This document shows, piece after piece, positions 1 to 11,849 of a DNA stretch of 64,000 bases. A program made the translations under genes and the position numbers. Source of the DNA: Paraphaeosphaeria minitans. Lineage: Eukaryota; Ascomycota; Dothideomycetes; Pleosporales; Didymosphaeriaceae. Where the stretch lies: NCBI GenBank assembly GCA_015832175.1, contig WJXW01000002.1, forward strand, positions 1,364,001-1,428,000, written 5' to 3'. The notes below the pieces were generated by a model that was given only the letters and a program-made list of their open reading frames with translations, searched no databases and was not told the origin of the DNA. The first letter of the stretch is position 1, and every line of letters begins with the position of its first letter.

Positions 1-249
1 GATAGATTGGCGGATTTCGCTCGGCTGTGTGGACACCCAAATTTTTGAGGATTTCCATTCGTCAACTTCGCCAACTGAAAAAGGAGGTACATCGTGCGAG
101 TCGTCGCCGATTGCTGAAATAGTCATTGTGTCGGCACACAGTATCGCTCTGGAGACTTGCTTGATAGATACCGTAGGTATATAGCCGGATTGAGCGTTCT
201 CGGTGGTCCTCGACACTGAACCCCCACTCCTCGCGCCGCGATAGACAAG

Positions 250-1805
250 ATGAAGTCGGCGACTGAACCGCGCACAGTCGCGAGTGCTCTTCTCAGCGCA
301 TCAGGTGTGGACGAGCTGGCTGAGAAGGTTTTCGCTGCGATTGACAAACAAGACGAGGGGCTGAGGACAATCAACAAAGAGGTATGCTACAATGAATTCT
401 TGGACAGAAGTCGGTAGCTGACCAGCCGAACAGATCTGGGAGAACCCTGAGCTGGGATTCAAAGAAGTACACGCGCATAAAATACTCACAGATTTCCTAG
501 AGGATCAGGGCTTCAAGGTGACTCGGAGCGCGTACAACATCAGCACCGCGTTTCGTGCGGAGTACTTCAGTGGCGAGGGACGCACTGTCTCGTTCAATGC
601 GGAATTCGATGCACTTCCTGGTATTGGACATGCGTGCGGGCACAACTTAATCGCCACCATTGGTGTTGCTGCCGCGATTGGTGTCAAGGAGGCTTTGAAG
701 AACCAGGGCGTGTCTGGGAAGGTCGTGTACGAAGGATTGTTTTCGAAGTAACGACTACGCGCGGCTAATGCTTTCTGTAGGCTCATCGGAACACCTGCAG
801 AGGAGTCGCTAGGTGGCAAGGTCAAGCTTCTTGAAGCCGGGGCATACGATGACCTTGACTGTAGCTTGATGGCACATCCTGCGAATGATAGATATACGTC
901 ATACGGCCGCACGCTGGCTTCTTGGAGAGCCAATGTCACCTGGACCGGAGAAGCTGCGCATGCGGCAGCCGCTCCCTACATGGGTCGCAATGCTCTCGAT
1001 GGTTTTGTGTCTGCGTACTCCAGCACTGGGCTTTACCGCCAGCAGCTCATGCCAACGGATCGCATCCATCATGTGATCCAGGGAAACCATGATATGGTTG
1101 CGAACATCATTCCGGATTCCGTCGACAGTGTGTGGGGTGTACGCGGGAAGACCAGGTAACTCTTCCTACATCTCCGTTCGACCATCCAGCTGATTCGGCG
1201 ATCACGTAGACCTCGCGTTGAGCAAGTGCGAGAGCAGCTTTTCAAGATTCTACATGCCTCTGCCAGCGCCACTAACACGTCAGTCGAGATCACGCCGTTC
1301 CAGGACTACTGGGACCAGAACCCCAGCTTGCAGCTTGCAAACGCATACTATGAGCTCCAGAAAAAATATGTCGACCCGGCGAAGGACACCGAGACGTCGA
1401 AATTCACCATCACGGCGCCTGAAGACGATGATGGCGAAGCAGCGGCTTCGTCGGATCAGGGTAACGTATCGTGGTTCTTGCCTTCAATCCAAGTTAGCTT
1501 TCCAGTTGGTGGCACTGCACCGGCGCACAACGCTGGGTTCCGCGAGCTCGCCGGGACTGTGAGTGAAATTTTGCTGGTCACATTTCCGAACACTGGCTGA
1601 TACATGGTAGGATTTTGCCCACGGGCAGGCTATCAAGACGGCAAAGGCGCTTGCCTTGACGGGGATCCAGGTGCTTCAGAACGAAGCGTTTGCTAAAGCT
1701 ATGTGGGAAGAATGGGAGGCGATGATCGCTAAGATCTCGGTGGGCTTGAAAGAGGGCAGTGCTGACTCGACGAAGAGAGCTGCGAAGAAGCGGCACGTGC
1801 ACTAG
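250..1805 (+). CDS. M20 family amidohydrolase (peptidase M20 domain-containing protein 2-like)
   Basis: Five exons (250-381, 434-726, 781-1155, 1210-1558, 1611-1805) join in frame to 447 residues. M20D-type metallopeptidases hydrolyse amide bonds of N-acyl amino acids or dipeptides; the exact substrate is unknown. Visible signatures: WENPELGFKE near residue 46, GIGHACGHN near 107-115 (metal-binding His residues), GTPAEE at 145-150 (catalytic Glu), AHPAN, and the dimerisation-domain stretch GEAAHAAAAPYMGRNA. The length is usual for the family. The start at 250 gives a short leader before the first domain. Intron 2 was set at 727-780 because it restores the family string VLIGTPAEES; a longer reading through GLFSK would break it. 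The C-terminus is basic (KRAAKKRHVH). No signal peptide is seen, so a cytosolic enzyme is inferred. Confidence 0.9.
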
Positions 1806-2997
1806 AAGGACGGTCTTGACATTGCCTGGATTGAAAGTTAGGGAACGTTCCTGTCAGGAAGACTCGTGTTCGCGAGTGCGAGTACAAATGCATGTGTGTT
1901 CACGCGAAGAGATGCGTTTCGTCTGCGTATCGTTCGGACCAGTCGTAGAGCTTGGTCAGCAGTCTTCCAAGGTTCCCGAAGAGCGACTTCTGCGTGTCAC
2001 TCAGATAGTCTACGGCATTCGAGACGGTAGGGCTGAAATAAGGTAACAATCGGGCGACGGGAGAATGGTCTTGTCAAAGATGCTGCAGGAGGCTACGATA
2101 TATGCGCAGTAAGTCAGTCAGGAGGGATGTTCGTTTTCCGCTTCACGTGACCTTCCGCTTTCGACATTAGCGCCAGAACCATGGTCCAACGGGAAGTTAC
2201 GGAGAGCATCCGCCCTGCTGTTGTTGCTCTTCACCACCTTCAACATTTCTGAATCCCTTCAGAACTCGGATTCCATCTTGCAAAGACTCACAGGCGTCGT
2301 TTTTATTTTCTTCAGGTCAACGCTCGTTACAATACCTACCTACCCGACCTGCCCTTCCGTGCGGCCGATCGCTCCCGCGTCGTGACGAAGTGCGGCTGCC
2401 GTGACCACCCGAAACTTTCAAATTTTCCAGCTCACACGCGACCACATCAAAATGGATTTCGGCATCAGCAGCGCAGAAGGCGCGTTGCAGAAGCCTTTAT
2501 GAGTCTTTGCGCGGAATACAAGAACATTTCCCAGCGTAAGTAAGATATTCCTGTCCGAGTCTGAGCTGTTGCGACGTTCCTGCCGGTTCCGCTTTTCTCG
2601 CTTGCCGAGCTTTCTCCGTACCTCCCTGCAACGACACAGAACTTCTACCATCACCAAGTTTCGAAGGGCATGGACGATGAACCGGTCTTTTCTTCCAGAG
2701 TGTGCTGAACCCGGAACGAAAAGAACATCTACGCCAAGATAAATCGCGGCCTTCGATACCTATGCCACATCTGCCCCATGTGGGACCCTTTGACCAACAT
2801 GCTCATTTATCTTCGTCCCTCACAGGTTTTTTTTTCTTTCTTTTTTCAAAGATTGAAAACTTTACTAAGCTCTCAAATTGTGCGATATAGGCATGCTCAT
2901 AGAGTTCTATTTGAGCGTTTGATGCGGCGAAGTGACGCTTGCATTAATACCAAGAGCACCTGCTGGTCTGGTCATCCTCGGCGGCAGGCTCGCCACC
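1806..2997. other. Intergenic, no supported gene
   Basis: Downstream of the amidohydrolase and upstream of the F-box gene. It contains a pyrimidine-rich stretch around 2200-2440, an ACCTACCTACC motif at 2334-2344 and a poly-T run at 2826-2850. Short open stretches near 2480-2535 (ending at a GTAAGTAAG donor-like site) and 2715-2825 look faintly coding but could not be joined into a convincing protein. Confidence 0.5.
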
Positions 2998-4131
2998 ATG
3001 AAGAGGAAGAGATCTCAAGATCTGGAAGCTGCGTGCCCCTCCCCCAAGTTCGCGAAACATGGCGCGAGTCGCCAGCCACAAGCCAGCGAGAAGTCTGGGT
3101 CTGAACCGTGTTCACTCCTACGCATTATTGAACAGTACGGACTATTGGTGTCCATCGTCTCGAACCTCACACCCGAAGATCTGTTCGCCTTGGCAGCGGC
3201 ATCCAAAGCTATATACAAAGCAATGTTCTCCGGCGAAGCGAGTATGCCCAACATACTCCGCAAGATGCCTTGCGCTGGCAGAGGCCTCCAAATCCGGCAT
3301 ATCAACCATGTCAGATCCCCTGTCACCTTACGTCCTCGGTGCCTCGGCTTTGATGTTTGTGGAGCCATGATGGGAAATATTGAAACGCACCCTTGCGTCA
3401 GGTGCAAGTTGAATACTTGTGACGAATGTCGCATACACTGCGTATTCAACAGCACCTTTGAGCCTGAAGAAGAGCCAGACGAGCTGCCCACATACAGCGG
3501 CTTCGTTCTTCTTTCTCCCCACGACATGGGCATTCTGACACCCGCACACCTCAAGTTGCCCGGCGAGAACCCAACAACAATGGCCCCATACCACGATAAA
3601 GGCTTCCTCGATTCTCCATGGATAGCCACTGACTTCGTGAACCCCGAGTCAATCGCTGAAATTCTCGATTTCGATCTTGCACGAGGCCCTCTGCGGCTTG
3701 CGAATGACTCTAACGCTCGTCACCCATCTTCCATCATCAAGGCGTTCTGGCATTATACAGAGCAACGAAAAATGAAGATGTGTGACGATTGTCGAGAAGT
3801 ACAGCAAGTGGGCGACTTTCACCCCCAGCAGCACAAGTGTGCGTGCACACTTCGGAAACACGTCCTCGGGCAATGGACGTGCGTGGGATGCTTCCAGAAA
3901 GAGTGTTTAGGTATATGCGGCATCACCAGAGCTCAGTTCTGTTTCAAGTATCCGGAACTGGCGGCCGGTTTTGGGGTCGGAAGCAGCTCCTATCTTCGCT
4001 GCACCTGTGGCAAGATTCTTGACGGACAGAATCGAAAAGGATTCGGGCGACAGGTTTGCCTTTGGTGCAATGGTCTCTTAGCGCACGAGGAAGGAGTTGA
4101 TGACTCGGAACCTCCTTCCGTGGAAGAGTAG
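2998..4131 (+). CDS. F-box domain protein with cysteine-rich C-terminal half
   Basis: Single-exon gene of 377 residues. F-box proteins recruit substrates to SCF ubiquitin ligases through Skp1. A short basic N-terminus (MKRKRSQDLE) precedes a leucine-rich F-box-like segment (IVSNLTPEDLFALAAASKAI, about residues 55-75). After it come several CxxC pairs (CVRCKLNTCDEC, CDDCREV, CTCGKI, CLWC) that look like structural zinc sites, a layout common in Pezizomycotina F-box proteins of unknown target. The open frame extends upstream to 2932, but the ATG at 2998 sits in a strong GCCACC context and is chosen as the start. The partner substrate cannot be read from the sequence. Confidence 0.85.
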   Translation: MKRKRSQDLEAACPSPKFAKHGASRQPQASEKSGSEPCSLLRIIEQYGLLVSIVSNLTPEDLFALAAASKAIYKAMFSGEASMPNILRKMPCAGRGLQIRHINHVRSPVTLRPRCLGFDVCGAMMGNIETHPCVRCKLNTCDECRIHCVFNSTFEPEEEPDELPTYSGFVLLSPHDMGILTPAHLKLPGENPTTMAPYHDKGFLDSPWIATDFVNPESIAEILDFDLARGPLRLANDSNARHPSSIIKAFWHYTEQRKMKMCDDCREVQQVGDFHPQQHKCACTLRKHVLGQWTCVGCFQKECLGICGITRAQFCFKYPELAAGFGVGSSSYLRCTCGKILDGQNRKGFGRQVCLWCNGLLAHEEGVDDSEPPSVEE

Positions 4132-4813
4132 CGCCATGTCCACATCTGGTGAAGTCCAAGGATGATTCCTGGCCGAATCAGGAACTTTACACACAAGACT
4201 TCTCGCAACATGAAGATAGTTGGATGATCTGCTCAATACTGTAAGCCAAGATGAATGGTCACAATATTGTCACCGCGCTCTGTGGTATTCTCGGTCCATG
4301 CCCACTGTCGGCTGTTTCTTTGGCCAAAAAAGCCCCCACTCTTTCTATTGTATCACCACCTGTTTTCATTCTTCCAAAGCACATCAGCTCACTTTCAGAT
4401 ACCTCTGTACTATTATATGACCAAAAGTCTCGCGACGAACAAGACGAAAATCGACTAGAAGAGTCGGACTGGCTCACAAATTGATTGGTTTTGCATATTT
4501 GGTTGTACGGGTGTCGTAATCTTCCTCTCCGATCAGGTTTGATTCACGTGTGAAGACTCTTGGCTTTTCTTCTCAATCAGGACTGGGTGGGGCACCTCCA
4601 TGCACACTATCTTCTAGCTTACAAGCACAGCGGGTCCTGTACAGGCTCAGTTCCAAGATCCCGACTGTTGTTCGTACCGCAGAACAAGCCTCTATTACTC
4701 GATACGATATAGTCCACCATCACAGGTGGGGCTTCGCCTCACAAGTTCAAACGTGACTACCAAGACCCTACACCATTCCAAGCGTGCAATTTGTGCTGTG
4801 TACCCACGCACCC
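4132..4813. other. Intergenic between convergent genes
   Basis: The 3' regions of the F-box gene (plus) and the hydroxylase gene (minus) meet here. No open frame with family character is seen. Small frames near 4220-4480 are low-complexity and differ in all three phases. Confidence 0.5.
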
Positions 4814-5888
4814 CTACTCCAGCGTATCATCCTCATGGAACACCAAACACCTCACCTCGATACTCTCCCTCCCCTCATTGCCCTCCGTCCCCGGAATCTC
4901 AAACGCCGTGTGCGGCACCCTGCGCGCCCTCCCGTCAAGCTTGGAGTCGAAGCACTTGATCAGAATGACCTCTTCGGGACCAAGCCCAGACTTGTAGTAC
5001 CACCTGCATCCGCTCGTCAGCTTCCTATTCCCCGAGTGCCGAGATCCGCAGTGTACAAGGGGCAGACTCACCGGTGTCCAGCGTCGTACCTCACCGCATA
5101 CGTCTCCCCCTCCCGAGTCGGATAGATCAGCTTCGTAACCACCAGGCCCTCGTCGCTGACGCTGTTCGCCTCCGCCACGGCGAGCGGGTCCCGCTGCACG
5201 CGCTTGATGGGGCGCCACACGTTGATGATCTGGACGCGGTGCTTGAGGAGGTGCTCTGCGTCGGCGGGGAGGTGGAAGGGGACGCGGGATTGGGCGGCGG
5301 CGTAGGACTGGTCGATGTGCACGCGCTGCACAGGCCCGCGGAGCGTGCGGTCCGGGGTTGAGGTTTCGCGGCCCGGGGACTGCCGACGGATGGTGTGGTC
5401 GAAGATGTGGATGCGGGAGGCCCCGGTGCTGGTGCCGCGTCATCTAGCTGCCTGCTTTGGGACGGCGCGGTACCGAGTGCGGTGTCTGAGGGCGGTGAAG
5501 GGTACGAAAAGGGGGGGACTCACGCGTCTTTCAACAACTGCTCCATCTCGGGGTAGTATTCTGCTTTGATCTTCTCGTCGTCCACAAACTCCTTCTCTTT
5601 GCTCGCGTGCTGGTAGAACTGGAATCCGTTCCTGTCGAGCGTGAACTCATCCTCCTTGCCGCGGACATCCCGCACCGTCACCTTGTGCGACTCCGACTCG
5701 CGGTGGTACGTCTCTGGCTTCTCCACGTACGTAGCGTGCGGCGGTGAATCGTCGGCATTGGGCTTAAAGTAGTGCAGCACGGTGTCCACATCCTGCGGCT
5801 TGTTCCTCGAGCTTGGTGCGGGTTTGTTGATGATCTGGGGTGCAAACGAGTGCGTAGATTGGGGTTGTTGGATGGCGGCGGTGGCCAT
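4814..5888 (-). CDS. AsaB / GA4-desaturase family hydroxylase or desaturase
   Basis: Three exons on the minus strand (5888-5524, 5428-5072, 5003-4814) give 303 residues. The family contains fungal non-haem iron hydroxylase/desaturase-like enzymes named after AsaB and gibberellin GA4 desaturase. Exon 1 carries the typical VLHYFKPNADDSPPHATYVE opening. Exon 2 starts TGASRIHIFDHTIR, then VHIDQSY, INVWRPIKRVQRDPLAVAE, and ends before RWYYKSGLGPEE; exon 3 has IKCFDSK and RRVPHTAFEIPG. The H-x-D in VHIDQS and the later His in VPHTAF fit a 2-His-1-carboxylate iron site. Members often sit in secondary-metabolite clusters, but no synthase gene is near, so the substrate stays unknown. Both introns have GTGAGT donors, and the phases restore the TGAS and GHRWYY strings expected for the family. 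Confidence 0.9.
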
Positions 5889-6466
5889 GATGTGTGTATG
5901 TGTGTGCGTGTGTGCTGAATTGAATATCCCGAGATGCACGCGGTGTGGATGAGGTGCGCCGATGTACTGCGGACTGGAAACTGTAGCTGCACCCCCGTGT
6001 CGCTTTCTTGGGGGTTTATATCGTCGAGTGATGTCGCGGTTCTGACATGGAAATACTGCACAATATGTCAGCTTTCCGAGGTGTTCTGACGTTCCCCGCA
6101 AGCACGCAATCTGCTGGATGGATAGGTGATTGTATTTCAAAGCTCCGCCGCAGCCGTCGGTGGAGATGATAGGCTCGTACTACATGTTGCGTGAATACTT
6201 GGCGAGGGGGTGCATCAGATGGTGCGGTTGCTGATAAATTGACGAGGTGCAGGTGAGATCGTGATAGGAGACGGGCAGTTTCGTGCGAACACGCAATTCT
6301 TGGTAGATAGAGTATACAGATCAACGTGAGACGTTTATGATTCTGATGATTGCTAGTCAAGGGTCTATTCTAATCAAGCTCGATGCCAGAGTGTTGCTCG
6401 CTAAGATGTGACGTTGGAATGAAAGATACCATGGAACCGCGCTGCGATGCTTGCACTATTCAGAAT
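5889..6466. other. Intergenic; promoter side of the hydroxylase with TG microsatellite
   Basis: Immediately upstream of the hydroxylase ATG lies a short TG-rich repeat (5889-5918), which would be in its leader. The rest separates it from the 3' end of the permease gene transcribed towards it. No gene is seen. Confidence 0.5.
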
Positions 6467-8283
6467 CTATTTCGGCACATGCACGAGAGTGGTGACGCTC
6501 GTTCCGTCTGCCAGAATGCTCGTTTCTTCCTCAAGCCTACATCCTTTCCATTTCGGGATAAGTACAGTCCACACGTACCAGTAGACAACTCCAAATAGAA
6601 TGCTATTGACCCATTAGTGATATTCTGGGAAGGGTTTGAAGAACCTACATGCTAACACCAACAACTGCGTATGTAGCATACCAAATGCCACCAGTCGGCT
6701 TCTCTCTTGGAGGAAAGAAAGGTGCGGCCAGCAGCGCCAGAGAAAGTATGATCCTGAACACAGGAGCGATTGTCCAGGCTCTGAATGGTCGCTTGAGGTC
6801 TGGGCGTTTCCGTCGCAAGTACAATAGCCCAATGGAGAGTGCCAGTGCGAATATGGTTCCTGGGTAACCCTCTACTTCTAGTATGAACGAATAGACTTCG
6901 TTAGAGGGAGGCAGCGCAATCACCAATAGCGAAGGAATGTAGTGCACTATGAGAGCACCCATGGGCGCATTGAAGGGTTTGGTGGATGCGAGAACCTTTG
7001 AAAAAGGGAGGAAGCCCTGTCGCGCAATTTCCTGGTTCAGTCGAGCCTGGGAAGCATTAGCGCAACACGATGTTCAAGGTGTGGTTACGCACCAAGGCAA
7101 ATGTTACGACCATGACATTTCCGGCCCCCGAAAGTGCTACGGCGAGCGGGAGCACTGTTTTGCCCCACCTTGGCCCGAAGCTCTTCTCGAAGAAAAGTGC
7201 CGCGATGAGCTCTTTGCTCTGTCTGATCTCTTCCAGAGGGATAACCGTGAAGTATGCGATGTTGACGAGAAGATACAGTATGCAAGCTGTGACTAGCGAA
7301 GTGATAGAGACGGACTTGAGCGTTCGAACCGGGTTCTTGACTTCATTGAGAACGTTGTTGATGTTTCCGAGACCAGCGTACGAGTAGAAGACTTTGAAAA
7401 GCGAGGTGGCGATGGTTCCCCAGTCCCAATTGGTGTCTTCCCACAGTTGATGTCCAGTCGGGAAATGGCTTTTGGTGCCGTCAGTATTGCGCTCGCGGAA
7501 AGCGACGACGAACAGTCCAGCGAGGACCATGAATATAACCAGCCCTACTTTGATCCATCCGAGAACATTTTGTATCCATATCCCGGTGCGAAGGAAACAT
7601 CCGTGAACGATCGTAATCGCGGTAAGCAAACCCACGGCAAGAAATTTCCGGCGAAAGTCCGTCGCCTCAACATCGAACGCGAAGAGGGAATATTGCGCGA
7701 ATATTATGCAGTTGCTTGCTGTGAAGCCCAGCAGTACCGCTTGTACAGCGACCAAGGTGGATGCAAGAAATCTGGGTTTGCGGTATGTAAATTCGAGATA
7801 GACTAGAAAACACATCAGTCATGTCAAGCGGTCGAGCGGTACAGTGGGAAATGGTTGAGTACGACCATAGATGCGGATTTGGTCTTCGGGTTTGAACGAC
7901 TTACCTTTTTCACCACCTGACCGAGGCAGCATGCATCCATACTCCAGCGTCACGGCCAAGGAACAAGCCGCAATGATTGCACCCAGAAGCCATAGAGACA
8001 GACTGAGCCCTACGCTTCCGACTGACTTGACGATAACGCCCGGTGTTGCAAAGATGCCGCTTCCGATAACTCGAGAGATGACAATGATGTACGCACTTGG
8101 CCAGCTAATGGTCCGTCCTAGGGTCGATGTTTCCGGGAGGACGTCGTCTTCGATAGCACGCGTTGTACCATGGGCGATCGACCCGTAAGATTCTTCATCG
8201 CTGTTGTTCAGCGTTTTCGAGCTTCCAGTGAAGGAAAGAGAGCGTTCGAGCAAAGGGCGATCTTCCGCCGCGTCAGTGGCCAT
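6467..8283 (-). CDS. Amino-acid permease of the LAT/Mup1 type (methionine permease-like)
   Basis: Four exons (8283-7905, 7802-7093, 7046-6649, 6602-6467) join to 540 residues. Members of the YAT/LAT group of the APC superfamily import amino acids across the plasma membrane; yeast Mup1 is the high-affinity methionine carrier. The acidic, Ser-rich cytosolic N-terminus (about 70 residues) precedes the first membrane helix with VISRVIGSGIFATPG, the classic GSGIF substrate-binding motif. About twelve hydrophobic segments follow, including VFYSYAGLGNINNVLNEVKN, which is very typical of Mup1-like proteins. The last exon encodes a short hydrophilic tail ending in HVPK. The donor of intron 3 (GTAGGT) and phase 2 join restore GVSIILFGVVYWYV. 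Methionine is the likely substrate by family; other amino acids remain possible. Confidence 0.92.
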
Positions 8284-9123
8284 GGTGCCTATTGATTGAT
8301 TCCCGGAAAGCACAATCAACAAGTGCTGTTGTCCAAGGAAAAACAGGATCTAGAGTATTTCGAACGAGTGTTCCTCCCGCCACAGCCATCGTGTTGTAGG
8401 TATCCCGGCTTCACGCACGTGTGGAGTGGATTGGGGAGAATTGTCAGCAGGTAGTCGCATCATCCGGAATGGATATGTCGCGGGGTTTCGGATGGTGATA
8501 ACAGTAAGACGTGTGCGGGTGGCTGATGTTGTTGATTGGCGCCCTGGCGGCCCGTGATGCATTGGCCCGCAGCACGCCATCTTAGCATCGTTGACGCGGA
8601 AATGGACGACATGTAGAAGACACACGGGCAATGCATTTCGCTCGTGGTAGATGCACCGACGGTATGGAGTTGCTGAGATCTGACACTTTGCTTGGTCTCG
8701 AGATAGGTGCTGTAATCAGAGTACCGGAGGGCGAGCACAATCACGTGATCTGCGTCGGCCAGGTATTCCATGATACTAATAGTCTAGGTCCCCGGTCAGC
8801 ATCTCCTCTTCGCATAGAGTCTCCAGTCATCTCAACAAAGAGAGGAGAATGGGTGCCCCCGTAGGATACTGTACCAAATCTCTGTCGCAATATGAAAAAA
8901 GAGATCTCACCAGGTACTACACGAAGGACATGATTACCTACGTAGGTAGTTTGATGGGGTGGCGTGTTTCTCTCGGGGTTGCTTTGCCCTTGCATGGAGG
9001 CTCACACTCGATAAGACCACATGCTGTCTGCGCAAGGAACTATTCCCGGAACTGTGCAGGTGAATAGCATGCGCCGCCTCGGAACAATCGCGGTTGTGGG
9101 TCTAGGAGGTTAATGCGATTGAA
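8284..9123. other. Intergenic, upstream of permease
   Basis: Promoter side of the permease gene. It contains an inverted TACCTACGTAGGTAG motif at 8937-8951 and no supported gene. Confidence 0.5.
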
Positions 9124-9776
9124 GTAGAATGACCGCTGTCGACTATCTAGAGGGAAAAGTAGAATGACCGCTGTCAACTATCTAGAGGGAAAAGTAGAAT
9201 GACCGCTGTTAACTATCTAGAGGGAAAAGTAGCATGATCACTCTTAAATAGCTACAGGGGAAGTAGAATAACCGCTGTTAACTATCTAGAGGGAAAAGTA
9301 GAATGATCGCTGTTAACTATCTAGAGGGAAAAGTAGCATGATCACTTTTAAATAGCTACAGGGGAAGTAGAATAACCGCTGTTAACTATCTAGAGGGAAA
9401 AGTAGAATGACCGCTGTTAACTATCTAGAGGGAAAAGTAGCATGATCACTTTTAAATAGCTACAGGGGAAGTAGAATAACCGCTGTTAACTATCTAGAGG
9501 GAAAAGTAGCATGATCACTCTCAAATAGCTACAGAGGAAGTAGAATAACTGCTGTTAACTATCTAGAGGGAAAAGTAGCATAATCACTCTTAAATATCTA
9601 GAGGGAAAAGTAGCATGATCACTCTCAAATAGCTAGAAGGGAAAGTAGAATAACCGCTGTCAAATATTCAGAGGGCAAAGTAGAATGATCACTCTCAAAT
9701 AGCTAGACGGGAAAGTAGAATAACCGCTGTCAAATATTCAGAGGGCAAAGTAGAATGATCGCGACCTTTTTGGAGG
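9124..9776. repeat. 35-bp minisatellite, about 18 full units in two variant types
   Basis: A tandem array of 34-35 bp units runs from 9124 to 9749, with a partial unit after that. Type A reads GTAGAATGACCGCTGTTAAC followed by TATCTAGAGGGAAAA (35 bp). Type B reads GTAGCATGATCACTYTTAAA followed by TAGCTACAGGGGAA (34 bp). Units occur as A-A-B trimers of about 104 bp at 9159, 9263 and 9367, then as A-B pairs, so the array has higher-order structure. It is not coding in any frame and lies between the permease and the DUF1295 gene. Confidence 0.95.
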
Positions 9777-9986
9777 CTGGGTACTACGCAGTATGTGGAT
9801 GGCAGGATTACGCGAGTGAATGATGATCCGGGGCAAGTGGGGCCGCATCGGTCCACCAGTCACTACCCAAGTTACATCATGCGTCAAGTGCGGGGAAGCT
9901 TAGCTTAGCTACCTACACCTCCTTAAAGCCTCTCACATGTCGCATGCTGTCACGGCACAAGTCACTTTCTCCTTCCAACCCTCACA

Positions 9987-11156
9987 ATGGCTTCCGGATG
10001 GTTTAGCAAAGGCAGCGGACCTGCCCGCCCGCCCGACGTACAAATCCAAATCGCGGATCGCGAGCCGAACAATTTCTACTTGCCTAGCTCCAACAAGAGC
10101 ACGCTACCGCACGCACGGCCAGCGGGAACGGTGGATCACACGCATTCGCTGAATCATGTGCAGAATGCCTCTCTTTTCGATGTTGGCATCTTGAGAGATA
10201 CGCTGGCACCGAGTCTGGGCCTGCATTCGGGACTAGCTATAATTGCATGGGGCGCTGCAAACTACACAGGACGCGTCGAGGCAAAGGACTGGCTGTGGCC
10301 CAGCGGACAGGTTGTGAATGCTTGGTGGTCCGCCGTTGGACGTCGCCTGTACCAGGGACTCACACTGTCGCAAGCTTTGCATCGCCTCTCGTGGCACGAG
10401 CGACTCGTTTTGACTGGCGTCACACTATGGGGCGGCAGGCTATTCTACCGTATCGCACGTCGATCGATTCAACGCGGAGAAGACGACCCCAGATACGCCC
10501 AAGTCAAGCGTGACCAAGACTTCTGGGTCAAGTCGCTCTTCACCACCTTCCTGCCCGAGGCATTCTTCCAGATGCTTATTTCCTTGCCATTTACTGCACC
10601 TTTCCGACACGAAGGAGCAGTCCTGATGGGCTACCATCCCATCTTGCAGATGGCTGCCGTGGGCCTTTTCTCCACTGGCTTCGTCATGGAGACTCTGGCT
10701 GATTACCAGCTGGATCAGTACAAGGCCGAAGGCGGTACTGGCATCTTGAAAGAGGGCGTGTGGAGCATCGTGCGCCACCCCAAGTAAGCCATCTATCAAC
10801 CTGCCACGACAGAAACTAACTTCCTTCCCAGCTACCTCGGCGATGCTTTCGTCCATCTTTCCTTCATCGTTCTGCTCTACGGCTCTGACATGCTTGCTCC
10901 CGTCGAGCTGCTGGGCCCACTCGCAAACTACGCTTTCCTGCGATACTTTGGCGGCGACGCCCAAAAGGAGACATACCAAACGCGCCGCTACTCCGAATCG
11001 CACCCCGCCAAGTTCGCTGAGCTGCAGAAGTTCCGTGAAGAGAAGAACGCGTTCTGGCCGCAGACAAAGGAGCTCACAAACAAGTGGCTTTGGACTGTTG
11101 TCGGGGTCGGAGCTGCATCCGTGGCTGTCGAAGAGTTCCTCCGGACTTTCCACTAG
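9987..11156 (+). CDS. DUF1295 / steroid oxidoreductase-superfamily membrane protein
   Basis: Two exons (9987-10783 and 10832-11156) give 373 residues. DUF1295 proteins are multi-span membrane proteins related in fold to steroid 5-alpha reductases and isoprenylcysteine methyltransferases; the fungal members lack a defined reaction. The N-terminal 60 residues are hydrophilic. Several hydrophobic helices follow, and the family signature region GTGILKEGVWSIVRHPNYLGD is rebuilt exactly when the 48-base intron is removed (AA plus C makes the Asn). The C-terminal part ends with another helix, WLWTVVGVGAASVAVEEFL. The start at 9987 is the first ATG of the frame that gives an MASGWF opening; a second upstream ATG at 9937 is in another frame. 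Location in an internal membrane such as ER is inferred. Confidence 0.88.
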
Positions 11157-11849
11157 ATTGTCTTTGGATCTGGATGCATGGATTGTTGCCAAGAGCTTCG
11201 AAGGGCGTTTGGACCTCACTCCTCCATTGTCTATCAGTGTATAAATCGCAATAAGTGAATCAAGTTGATATTTACATTCTGCATGGGCAATGGTGCGTCC
11301 TGCACACCATCACGATGAGGCTGAGACGGTCGCCGTAATAAGTTGGCATTCGTGTGCGGAGCGTTTGAACACGGGTATATCCTGTCTGAGCTTGTGTGGC
11401 AATGTGTTGAATCGCATCACGCACCGGGAAGAGTCAGCATGGTATCTGGTGAGCTGTTTGTAACCCGCGGAATCAATCCCGCTTATGGGGCAGAAAATCC
11501 GCGGTCCTGACAAACTGATATGCAGATTACACATCTTTAAACCCCGAAATTGTAGGTATGTAATATGGATGCATAAAAGTCTCCCGCGTCTCTAGCAGAC
11601 ATGCAATGCTTTCGAAAATTGCCGGGAGCGTTGTGGGTCCTGCGGAGTTGTCGGCATGCACATAGTCGTACCTAAATTCTTACGGCCACGGACCAGTACC
11701 TAGAATTTTCGCGTGTGACGCTAGTCTCGAGGCATACACAGGACTCCCATACAAATAGTAAAGCACACATCACCTGAATGCTACAGAGCCCATTGCACCC
11801 AGCCTCCTCGACCATATACCGCGAAGTATTCCCGGCGTGACTCTGCACC
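11157..11849. other. Intergenic, no gene seen
   Basis: Between two plus-strand genes. It has a TATAAAT-like string at 11240 that more likely belongs to the 3' end of the upstream gene, and no frame with family character. Confidence 0.5.

Noticed and set aside
2418..2890. Small gene with RVAEAFMSLCAEYKNISQ and KINRGLRYLCHICPMWDP segments
   Set aside because: The segments are suggestive but lack a start and a frame-consistent splice between them.
4814..8283. Secondary-metabolite gene cluster around the AsaB-type hydroxylase
   Set aside because: No polyketide synthase, peptide synthetase, terpene cyclase or cytochrome P450 is within reach. The neighbours are ordinary permease and housekeeping genes.
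9124..9776. CRISPR-like array
   Set aside because: The units are contiguous without unique spacers and lie in a eukaryotic intergenic region. It is a minisatellite.
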